Source of the DNA: Candidatus Poribacteria bacterium
GTDB lineage: Bacteria; Poribacteria; WGA-4E; WGA-3G
Direction: 5' to 3'
Length of the DNA: 11,620 nucleotides
NCBI GenBank assembly: GCA_009845505.1
Contig: VXZL01000469.1
Span: 1 to 11,620 of the forward strand
Both the position numbers and the translations under genes were made by a program. The notes beneath the pieces are model-generated. The model had not been told where the DNA came from. It worked only from the letters and a program-made list of their open reading frames with translations, and searched no databases. Positions 1 through 5,393 of this stretch are shown here, one piece after another. Within the stretch, counting starts at the first letter, position 1. Each line of letters begins with the position of its first letter.

Positions 1-41
1 GGATAAATAAAGATAAATCGTGTAATTTCATAGTGATGCCC

Positions 42-66
42 GGTGCGGTTAGAAACCGCACCTACC
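42..66. repeat. Short inverted repeat (GGTGCGGTT / AACCGCACC)
   Basis: Perfect 9-bp arms at 42-50 and 54-62 flank a 3-nt AGA spacer, followed by CTACCG. The element lies just upstream of the first gene's promoter and has no T-tract, so it does not look like a simple terminator. From memory, similar units are dispersed in Poribacteria genomes; that part is not shown by this window, which has only one copy of this exact sequence. Confidence 0.7.
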
Positions 67-71
67 GAGTC

Positions 72-100
72 TTGGGAAAATCTGCTTTACCCGATAAAAT
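72..100 (+). promoter_or_regulatory. Predicted sigma70-type promoter of the 126-2301 operon
   Basis: A -35 like TTGGGA (72-77) and a -10 like TAAAAT (95-100) are separated by exactly 17 nt. This predicts transcription starting near 107 and a very short leader of about 19 nt before the ATG at 126, still containing the AGGAAA ribosome site at 114-119. The call rests on sequence match only. Confidence 0.55.
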
Positions 101-125
101 TCTTAGTCTTCATAGGAAATAGACA

Positions 126-893
126 ATGCTTAAGGAGTTAACGAAGAAAGATTGGTTGTCGCTTTTAAACATCCCTGAGAACAGAATACCCACCGTTTTA
201 GTCTTACGAGGGACACGGAATCTAAAGGTCAACTACACCAAACATAGTGCTTTTTTCACAGACGTTTTTGAAGTCGGTTCACCGAACGGTATCTTTGAGG
301 ATGTGCTGATTGGAACGTATAAAAATATAGATGTAGGTTATGCTTCTGTGTACGGGGATGCAATGGCATCTGAAGTCACACATCTTTTCGGTGTGTTGGG
401 AACATCCTTGGTCATACAGACAGGCTGTTGTGGCGCACTCACAGATAGCATTCAGGCAGGCGATCTTGTCTGTGCAACATCGGCGTATTGCGGTGAAGGG
501 GCAGCACAGTATTATTTATCAGATAAACAAGAAATCAACGCTTCACCTGAACTCGTTGAAGGGATCCCCTCTTTCACTGGACACAAAGGTCGCATCTGGA
601 CGACTTCGGCACTGTTTGCTGAGGGAGCAGCAGAGATTCAGGACTGGTCTCATCAAGGTTATATTGCTGTAGATATGGAAACGGCGAGCACTTTCGCAGT
701 TGCGGAATACTTTGGTATGCAACGCCTATCGTTGTTGTTTACTTTTGATAATCCGAGTCAAGGTGATCATATTCTCTTGAGCGATGCTGAAAAGCAGAGA
801 CAGAGAGAAGACGGAGAACAAACTCTTATTGATACAGTCTTTGCCATTATAACACAAGCGGGTAGGCACAAGACCTACCCCTACAGCCCCTGA
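126..893 (+). CDS. Nucleoside phosphorylase-like protein (PNP/UDP family), C-terminus extended by a repeat
   Basis: The family cleaves the N-glycosidic bond of nucleosides, usually with phosphate, in the cytoplasm for salvage or catabolism. The 255-residue protein shows the fold's signatures: a glycine-rich strand QTGCCGAL at residues 98-105 followed by AGDLV, and VDMETA at 182-187, where the Glu and Met usually contact the ribose. The N-terminal phosphate loop, normally like GDPxR, reads LRGTRN (27-32), so the exact substrate and even the use of phosphate are uncertain. The ATG at 126 is preceded by AGGAAA with 6 nt spacing. Residues 245-254 (AGRHKTYPYS) are encoded by a copy of the hairpin repeat at 856-886, and the TGA follows five codon positions later in flanking sequence, so the original C-terminus was probably replaced. 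Likely first gene of an operon with the GNAT and PhyH genes. Family confidence is high; specificity is unknown. Confidence 0.82.
   Translation: MLKELTKKDWLSLLNIPENRIPTVLVLRGTRNLKVNYTKHSAFFTDVFEVGSPNGIFEDVLIGTYKNIDVGYASVYGDAMASEVTHLFGVLGTSLVIQTGCCGALTDSIQAGDLVCATSAYCGEGAAQYYLSDKQEINASPELVEGIPSFTGHKGRIWTTSALFAEGAAEIQDWSHQGYIAVDMETASTFAVAEYFGMQRLSLLFTFDNPSQGDHILLSDAEKQRQREDGEQTLIDTVFAIITQAGRHKTYPYSP
856..886. repeat. Hairpin repeat, copy 1 (inside the coding sequence)
   Basis: A 31-nt unit identical to 914-944. Its arms GGGTAGG (860-866) and CCTACCC (874-880) enclose the 7-nt loop CACAAGA, followed by CCTACAG. This copy is read in frame as the C-terminal tail of the nucleoside phosphorylase-like protein. 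Confidence 0.9.
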
Positions 894-913
894 CGTCTGT
901 TTGGCAAGCAACA

Positions 914-944
914 AAGCGGGTAGGCACAAGACCTACCCCTACAG
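914..944. repeat. Hairpin repeat, copy 2 (intergenic)
   Basis: Identical over 31 nt to the copy starting 58 nt upstream, with the same 7-bp stem and CACAAGA loop. The 27 nt between the copies are not duplicated. Its last G begins the GAGG (944-947) that appears to act as ribosome site for the next gene. Confidence 0.9.
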
Positions 945-959
945 AGGTCTATCACTACA

Positions 960-1367
960 ATGGAAGTCGTTAGAGCAGAACTTAGGGATGCTGACATACT
1001 CGCTGAACTGAACAAAGAACTTATCGAGGATGAACAACACCCGAATCCAATGAATATCGCCCAACTCACAGAACGTATGCGAGACTGGCTGGCGACCGAC
1101 TATATCTGTTATATGGCAAAGGAGAAGGGCAGCATTGTCGCCTATTGTTTATACAGAGATGACGAATCACACTACTACATGCGGCAGTTGTACGTAGACA
1201 GAGCACATCGCCGAAAGGGTATCGCTACGCGATTGCTTGATTGGTTATACAAAAACGTGTGGACAGATAAGAAGGTCAGATTGGATGTCCTTGCCCATAA
1301 CGAAGATGCGGTCGCTTTTTATGAGAGATACGGCTTTAGGATTGGTGTCTTCAGAATGGAAAAGTGA
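960..1367 (+). CDS. GNAT-family N-acetyltransferase
   Basis: The predicted enzyme transfers an acetyl group from acetyl-CoA to an unidentified acceptor, probably an amine. At 135 residues it is a compact single GNAT domain. Motif A is clear: strand RQLYVD (75-80) followed by the pyrophosphate-binding loop HRRKGIA (83-89), matching R/Q-x-x-G-x-A. Motif B follows with N114-x-x-A117 and FYERYGF at 120-126, typical of the C-terminal part of the fold. The ATG at 960 has a GAGGT at 944-948, 11 nt upstream, partly made from the end of the preceding repeat. It sits 66 nt after the phosphorylase-like gene and 19 nt before the dioxygenase gene, so co-transcription is likely. No feature identifies the acceptor, and it could act on a protein or on a small molecule. 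Confidence 0.88.
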   Translation: MEVVRAELRDADILAELNKELIEDEQHPNPMNIAQLTERMRDWLATDYICYMAKEKGSIVAYCLYRDDESHYYMRQLYVDRAHRRKGIATRLLDWLYKNVWTDKKVRLDVLAHNEDAVAFYERYGFRIGVFRMEK

Positions 1368-1386
1368 AAGTGTGAGGAAACTAACA

Positions 1387-2301
1387 ATGAAATATGACGC
1401 AACAAACCGAACCTTTGACTGCGAACCGACCCTCACCGATACAGAGGTGCTGCAGTATTGCAGAGACGGCTATCTGCAACTCCAAGGGGTTGTCCCTGAT
1501 GAGATTAACCAGCGGACGTGTGATTATCTGAACGGCAATCTGCCGATAAATCCCTGCTTTATTCCAAAAGGCATGACACACGCCGATTTAGAGCGGATGC
1601 GGGATACACACGAACCGAGTTCGATTCTCTTAGAAGACTGGTACATTGAGCATGTACTACTGAATCGGGAACTCGCTGGCGCATTGCGTTCACTGCTGGG
1701 TAAAAACGTCGGGTTACCCATATTGGTAAGCAACCACCGCGTGGAATGTCCCATGCCTGCACAGGGATGGCATCACGATGCCGATCACGTCTTCGGACCT
1801 GAAACTAATTTCGTTGAGGTTTTCTATTTTCCGCAAGATACGCCGATGGAACTCGGACCGACAGAACTTCTGCCGGGTTCGCACATCCATTCCACAAGTC
1901 GAGACATCGCCGAGAAAGGCGTTTCAAGCGAGGGCCCCGCAGGTTCTTTCGTTATCCACTCGCAAAGCATTTTGCATCGTCGTGGTGCATCGACTGCGGA
2001 AGGGTTACGCCACATGCTAAAATATAGTTATTGGCGGACAACACCACCGACACGGGATTGGAAAGAAGAACCTGATTTCGATTTTCAAATGGCGGAGTAT
2101 GGTGGACACGGCGTTGCGAGATACGTGGCACATACCTTCTATTGGTTATGCGGCAAAGGTGATGCGTTCCGTCTTATCGGTGGGCAGGCGTGGCCTTGGT
2201 CGAGTGTGAATCAAATTGGACCCTCTTACGGTTTCGGACACAAAGAGGGGTATCTCCCGAACTGGCGGAAGGACAATCCGGATGATTATGCGGTGCCATA
2301 A
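1387..2301 (+). CDS. Phytanoyl-CoA dioxygenase (PhyH) family Fe(II)/2-oxoglutarate oxygenase
   Basis: Members are cytoplasmic non-haem iron enzymes that hydroxylate a carbon of a small organic substrate while converting 2-oxoglutarate to succinate and CO2. The 304-residue protein has the double-stranded beta-helix iron ligands: WHHD gives the HxD pair at H129 and D131, and ILHRRG gives the distal histidine near residue 197. A basic residue at R208 (LRHMLKY) could bind 2-oxoglutarate. ELGPTELLPGSH at about 155-166 is a family hallmark. The frame stays open upstream to a TTG inside the GNAT gene, but the ATG at 1387 is preferred because GAGGA (1374-1378) lies 8 nt ahead and the family N-terminus starts there. 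The gene follows the GNAT gene by 19 nt, which suggests translational or functional linkage. PhyH paralogues vary widely in substrate, so true phytanoyl-CoA activity should not be assumed. Confidence 0.92.
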   Translation: MKYDATNRTFDCEPTLTDTEVLQYCRDGYLQLQGVVPDEINQRTCDYLNGNLPINPCFIPKGMTHADLERMRDTHEPSSILLEDWYIEHVLLNRELAGALRSLLGKNVGLPILVSNHRVECPMPAQGWHHDADHVFGPETNFVEVFYFPQDTPMELGPTELLPGSHIHSTSRDIAEKGVSSEGPAGSFVIHSQSILHRRGASTAEGLRHMLKYSYWRTTPPTRDWKEEPDFDFQMAEYGGHGVARYVAHTFYWLCGKGDAFRLIGGQAWPWSSVNQIGPSYGFGHKEGYLPNWRKDNPDDYAVP

Positions 2302-2304
2302 TAC

Positions 2305-2355
2305 GCGAGGGTAGGCACAAGACCTAGGGGAAACACCCAAGCAAAAACCCCTACA
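2305..2355. repeat. Hairpin repeat, copy 3, interrupted or chimeric
   Basis: Eighteen nucleotides (2309-2326) match copies 1 and 2 through the loop CACAAGA and CCTA. A 21-nt block (2327-2347) then intervenes before the matching tail CCCCTACA resumes at 2348. The right arm of the original stem is therefore broken, but a new pair TAGGGG (2325-2330) and CCCCTA (2348-2353) forms around a 17-nt loop. It lies between two converging genes, where a hairpin could help end transcription from either side, although no long T-tract is present. Confidence 0.75.
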
Positions 2356-2367
2356 ATGGAATATGCA

Positions 2368-4029
2368 TCATTTCTCGGAGATAACAAGGACCTGGTTCGT
2401 TTTAACGTTTTGTAAGGTTTGGACTTTGCCACAGGTCCACCGTACCGTCAGCGTATCCACCGATGCCGCGGTGCCTAATCCGAAATGTAAACGGAGATCG
2501 TTCTGGCTGAGGTAGCCTGAACCACTTTTGACCTCCCGAATCTGCGTCAAGTCCCCAGAAACAACCGTCACCCGTGCGCCAATGGCATCCCGGTTGCAAT
2601 GTGTGCCGACAAGTTTGACCCGCAACCACTGCGCCGTGTTGCCTCCATCGTTTCGCAAGACGGTCGGTGAATCCTTTAAGTTAGAAACGACGATATCTAT
2701 ATCGCCGTCGTTATCAATATCACCGAACGCTGCGCCTCGGCTCACTTTCTGGGTCGCTATTGCCGCATCGATGGGCTCCGAAAAATTGACTCCCCGGTTA
2801 TTGAGAAAAAGTTGATTCGGCTGGGAGTATGTGCCTATTGGATCAATCTCAGCGATATTGTCGTCAAGGTGACCATTCGCAATAAACAGGTCCAACCAAC
2901 CGTCGTTGTTAAAATCGACGAAATCGACACCCCATGCCAAATAGGGGAGGCTTCTTTCGCCGACCCCTCTGGCGAAACTATCTTCCGTGAAAAAACCGCT
3001 CTGGGCATTGTGATAGAGGCTATTCGTATGGTCCTGAAAATTTGTGATGACAATATCAAGATAGCCGTCGTTGTCAAAATCGCCGAGGTTCGCGCCCATT
3101 CCGCTATAAGTGCGTCCTTCTTCGCTCAGCGCAACGCCTGAGAAAAGCGCGTCTTCTGTCATCTCAATGCTGTTCGGATTGTTACGGTAGAGGAGGTTGG
3201 GTGTGGTATCGTTGGCAACGAAGATATCCACGTCTCCGTCGTTATCCACATCCCCACAGACGACCCCTAACCCTTTGCCCCGTGCCTCACTTATCCCTGT
3301 TTTCTCCGACACATCCGTGAAAGTGCCGTCGTCGTTGTTAAGGTAAAGCACATCTGAAACGCCGGGCAGTGCCTCTGGTGTGCAGTAGGTCTGAATCCCT
3401 TGTCGCGTGCATATCGGATTCGTCTCTGGATCGAACTGAACATAGTTGACGACATAAAGATCCAGATCGCCATCTACATCTATATCCACGAAAGCACAAC
3501 CGCTACTAAACTGATCGCCGCCGACCCCAGTAGCCGCAGTAACATCTGTGAAAGTGCCATCGCCGTTGTTGCGATAGAGAACATTCACGCCGTAGTTGGT
3601 TATATAGAGATCTGTAAAACCGTCGTTGTTGTAGTCGCCGACGCAGCATCCTAATCCGTAACTGGTATTCCCAACGGCTGCTTGTGTTGTTACGTCGGTG
3701 AAGGTGTCGCCATCGTTGCGATAGAGACGATTCGTGGGTAAGGTTGGAGAGGCCATCCCTGGCAAATCACTGCCGTTGACGAAGTAGAGATCCAAATCGG
3801 CGTCGTTATCAAAATCGAAGAGGGCAACCCCACTGCCGATCGGCTCAATAAAGTATTTCTGTCCACTCTCACCGTTCGCATGTCGAAACGCAATACCGAG
3901 TTCCGTTGTTATATCCGTAAAACCGATTGTATCCGCTTCTGAAGACGCTGGTTGTCCATTCAAGAGAGAAAAGATAAAAGCAACGAGAAGGAGACGCATC
4001 GCTTGTCCCGTCAATTTTTTGTAACGCAT
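2368..4029 (-). CDS. Exported FG-GAP/VCBS repeat protein with C-terminal ASPIC/UnbV domain (CRTAC1-like)
   Basis: Proteins of this type are secreted or surface beta-propellers that bind calcium, and most have no known reaction. From the ATG at 4029 it is 553 residues. MRLLLVAFIFSLLNG (11-25) followed by ASSEA looks like a signal peptide. Seven calcium loops of the DxDxDGxxD type follow at about residues 72, 132, 182, 260, 317, 372 and 437 (for example DVDNDGDVD, DIDNDGDID), enough for one seven-bladed propeller. The first loop has Ala in place of Gly. The end, from about 469 (WLRVKL, GARVTV, SGSGYLSQND, LHFGLG), is an ASPIC/UnbV domain. The frame extends upstream to a TTG at 4077 inside repeat DNA, which is rejected as start. 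The ATG at 3999 is an alternative; neither has a strong ribosome site. It converges on the PhyH operon. Confidence 0.9.
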   Translation of the reverse strand: MRYKKLTGQAMRLLLVAFIFSLLNGQPASSEADTIGFTDITTELGIAFRHANGESGQKYFIEPIGSGVALFDFDNDADLDLYFVNGSDLPGMASPTLPTNRLYRNDGDTFTDVTTQAAVGNTSYGLGCCVGDYNNDGFTDLYITNYGVNVLYRNNGDGTFTDVTAATGVGGDQFSSGCAFVDIDVDGDLDLYVVNYVQFDPETNPICTRQGIQTYCTPEALPGVSDVLYLNNDDGTFTDVSEKTGISEARGKGLGVVCGDVDNDGDVDIFVANDTTPNLLYRNNPNSIEMTEDALFSGVALSEEGRTYSGMGANLGDFDNDGYLDIVITNFQDHTNSLYHNAQSGFFTEDSFARGVGERSLPYLAWGVDFVDFNNDGWLDLFIANGHLDDNIAEIDPIGTYSQPNQLFLNNRGVNFSEPIDAAIATQKVSRGAAFGDIDNDGDIDIVVSNLKDSPTVLRNDGGNTAQWLRVKLVGTHCNRDAIGARVTVVSGDLTQIREVKSGSGYLSQNDLRLHFGLGTAASVDTLTVRWTCGKVQTLQNVKTNQVLVISEK

Positions 4030-4051
4030 AGTCTCTGTATGTGGTATAATG

Positions 4052-4155
4052 GCAGTCAGCATATTGGCTATCGGCAATCAGCCATCGGCTTCCAGTTAAG
4101 AGGTTTCTGATGAAGTTACGACTTCTCGCTGAAGGCTGACTGCTGAAGGCTGAGG
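4052..4155. repeat. Bipartite heptanucleotide element 1
   Basis: The left block (4052-4094) reads as 7-nt units beginning GC: GCAGTCA, GCATATT, then GCTATCG, GCAATCA, GCCATCG and GCTTCCA. The right block (4128-4155) has four units GCTGAAG, GCTGACT, GCTGAAG, GCTGAGG, which on the other strand read as AGTCAGC-type units, so the blocks point in opposite directions. The core contains CAGTTAAGAGG (4093-4103) and a small palindrome GAAGT-TACG-ACTTC (4112-4125). It fills the divergent space between the FG-GAP and Gfo/Idh genes. The arrangement recalls heptanucleotide repeats of some cyanobacteria, but relationship is not implied. Confidence 0.72.
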
Positions 4156-4180
4156 GCTATTCCTTTGACGACTTCTAAAA

Positions 4181-4186
4181 AAGGAG
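4181..4186 (+). promoter_or_regulatory. Strong ribosome binding site AAGGAG
   Basis: AAGGAG lies 8 nt before the ATG at 4195 and decides the start of the Gfo/Idh gene. The frame is open back to a TTG at 4165, but that codon lies upstream of this site and in repeat-adjacent DNA. Confidence 0.85.
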
Positions 4187-4194
4187 AATTTCTA

Positions 4195-5166
4195 ATGGCT
4201 AATACTCTACGTTTTGGCGTTGTCGGTTTAGGTATGGGCATGAATCGCTCGCGTATGATTCACAGCACAGAGGGTGCAGAACTTGTCGCCGTGGCAGACC
4301 TCGTTGAAGAACGGCGTAAGAAGGCTGAAGAAGAATTCGGTTGCGAAAGCCACGACGATGCGCTTGAGATGTTCGACCGTGATGATATCGACGTGGGGAT
4401 GATTATGACCCCCAGCGGGCTCCACGGTAAATTCGGAGAGGAAGCAGCACGCCGCGGCAAACACGTCATCACTACAAAACCGATGGATGTCAGCGTTGAA
4501 AATTGCAACTCCCTCATCAAAACCTGCGAAGACAACGATGTCAAACTCCTCGTCGATTTCGGCGAACGTTACGGAACACATAACCGTAGAATCCAGAAAG
4601 CACTCGCAACAGGTGCTATCGGTAGACCGCTTTTGTGCGAACTCCGTATGAAGTGGAAACGTCCGGATAGCTACTACATCGGCTGGCACGGGACGTGGGA
4701 ACTCGACGGCGGCGGCTCTATCATGAATCAAGGCGTACACTACGTCGATCTCATGCTCTGGTTCATGGGACCGGTCAAACGGATCATCGGTGCGCACTTC
4801 GATGTCTACGATCACGAAAACTGTGAAACTGAAGACATGACTTCAGCGATCCTCGAATTTGAGAACGGCGCGCTCGGCCACGTCCTGACGACAACAACAT
4901 ACCCCGGCGGTAACGTCTCAATGATTCACGTCCACGGCGAAAAAGGCATTATCGGTCTCGGACCAGAAGTATGGGAATTCGCCGATGATGACGAACCCGA
5001 AATCGAACTGCCACCCTATCCGAATAACGTCATTGAAGATGCAATCCAAGTTATCAACAACGGTGGATCACCAGCAGTCGATGGCTATGAAGGCAGACGT
5101 TCTGTCGCGCTGAACATGGCTATCTACGAGTGCGCACGCACTGGCAAAACGGTTGAATTGTCGTAG
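4195..5166 (+). CDS. Gfo/Idh/MocA-family NAD(P)-dependent oxidoreductase
   Basis: The family oxidises or reduces sugars, inositols and related polyols with NAD(P), in the cytoplasm. The 323-residue protein has an N-terminal Rossmann domain with the dinucleotide loop GLGMG at 11-15 and VAVAD at 31-35. The catalytic lysine motif, usually EKP, is TKP here (K95, P96), so the preceding Glu is replaced by Thr. The second domain carries the family's active-site signature NQGVHYVDL at 178-186 with H182 and D185, and ends in the usual strand-rich segment with GYEGRRSV near 298-305. The ATG at 4195 is supported by a strong AAGGAG. A terminator-like hairpin begins 12 nt after the stop, so it is probably a single-gene transcript. 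No promoter could be found in the heptanucleotide DNA upstream. The substrate is unknown; such genes often accompany PhyH genes in sugar-degrading marine bacteria, which is only suggestive. Confidence 0.92.
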   Translation: MANTLRFGVVGLGMGMNRSRMIHSTEGAELVAVADLVEERRKKAEEEFGCESHDDALEMFDRDDIDVGMIMTPSGLHGKFGEEAARRGKHVITTKPMDVSVENCNSLIKTCEDNDVKLLVDFGERYGTHNRRIQKALATGAIGRPLLCELRMKWKRPDSYYIGWHGTWELDGGGSIMNQGVHYVDLMLWFMGPVKRIIGAHFDVYDHENCETEDMTSAILEFENGALGHVLTTTTYPGGNVSMIHVHGEKGIIGLGPEVWEFADDDEPEIELPPYPNNVIEDAIQVINNGGSPAVDGYEGRRSVALNMAIYECARTGKTVELS

Positions 5167-5177
5167 AGCTCTCTGCA

Positions 5178-5212
5178 AGGCGGGTCCCTGTGCCCGCCTA
5201 TTTTTATGTTTC
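5178..5212 (+). terminator. Terminator-like hairpin after the Gfo/Idh gene, also a repeat variant
   Basis: Arms AGGCGGG (5178-5184) and CCCGCCT (5193-5199) close an 8-nt loop TCCCTGTG and are followed by ATTTTTATGTTT, consistent with rho-independent termination 12 nt past the stop codon. On the minus strand the loop reads CACAGGGA, close to the CACAAGA loop of the hairpin repeats at 860-880, 918-938 and 2309, while the stem is different. It may be a member of that family used as a terminator. Confidence 0.6.
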
Positions 5213-5234
5213 AAACCCATAGATTCGTCTGTTT

Positions 5235-5297
5235 GTAGTAGTGCGATTCATCGCACGTCATAAAACTATAAGAACGGGCAATAAATTGCCCTACTAC
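5235..5297. repeat. Compound palindrome: two hairpins inside a GTAGTAG/CTACTAC inverted repeat
   Basis: Outer arms GTAGTAG (5235-5241) and CTACTAC (5291-5297) enclose two internal palindromes. The first is GTGCGAT-TC-ATCGCAC (5241-5256), the second GGGCAAT-AA-ATTGCCC (5276-5291), with a 19-nt AT-rich segment between them. It could fold as a three-way junction. It lies between a terminator-like hairpin and the mtaB promoter and has no coding potential. Confidence 0.82.
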
Positions 5298-5326
5298 GAA
5301 CCAGGAGGCAAACCAAATAACTCTGC

Positions 5327-5355
5327 TTGCAATTCGGGCAAAAATTCGGTATAAT
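5327..5355 (+). promoter_or_regulatory. Predicted sigma70-type promoter of mtaB
   Basis: TTGCAA (5327-5332) and a consensus TATAAT (5350-5355) are separated by 17 nt. Transcription would start near 5362, giving a leader of about 32 nt. No Shine-Dalgarno sequence is evident before the ATG at 5394. Confidence 0.65.
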
Positions 5356-5393
5356 ATTTACTCAGAAAATACAGACCAAACCGTAAAAAACTC

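Noticed and set aside
856..944. Two identical repeats as a CRISPR array
   Set aside because: Only two units with one 27-nt spacer, one of them inside a coding sequence, a third copy far away and degenerate, and no cas gene.
2812..3141. Plus-strand open frame rich in VVKI repeats
   Set aside because: The pattern is the reverse complement of the repeated calcium-loop codons of the FG-GAP gene.
4045..4050. TATAAT as a -10 box for the Gfo/Idh gene
   Set aside because: No acceptable -35 is found 16-18 nt upstream, and it would lie about 140 nt before the start codon, inside the leader of the divergent gene.
4030..4077. Upstream TTG at 4077 as start of the FG-GAP protein
   Set aside because: It falls in heptanucleotide repeat DNA, lacks a ribosome site, and would put 26 extra residues before the signal peptide core.
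4228..4815. A 195-codon minus-strand open frame opposite the Gfo/Idh gene
   Set aside because: It lies wholly within a well-supported gene, has no recognisable domain and is explained by that gene's codon bias.
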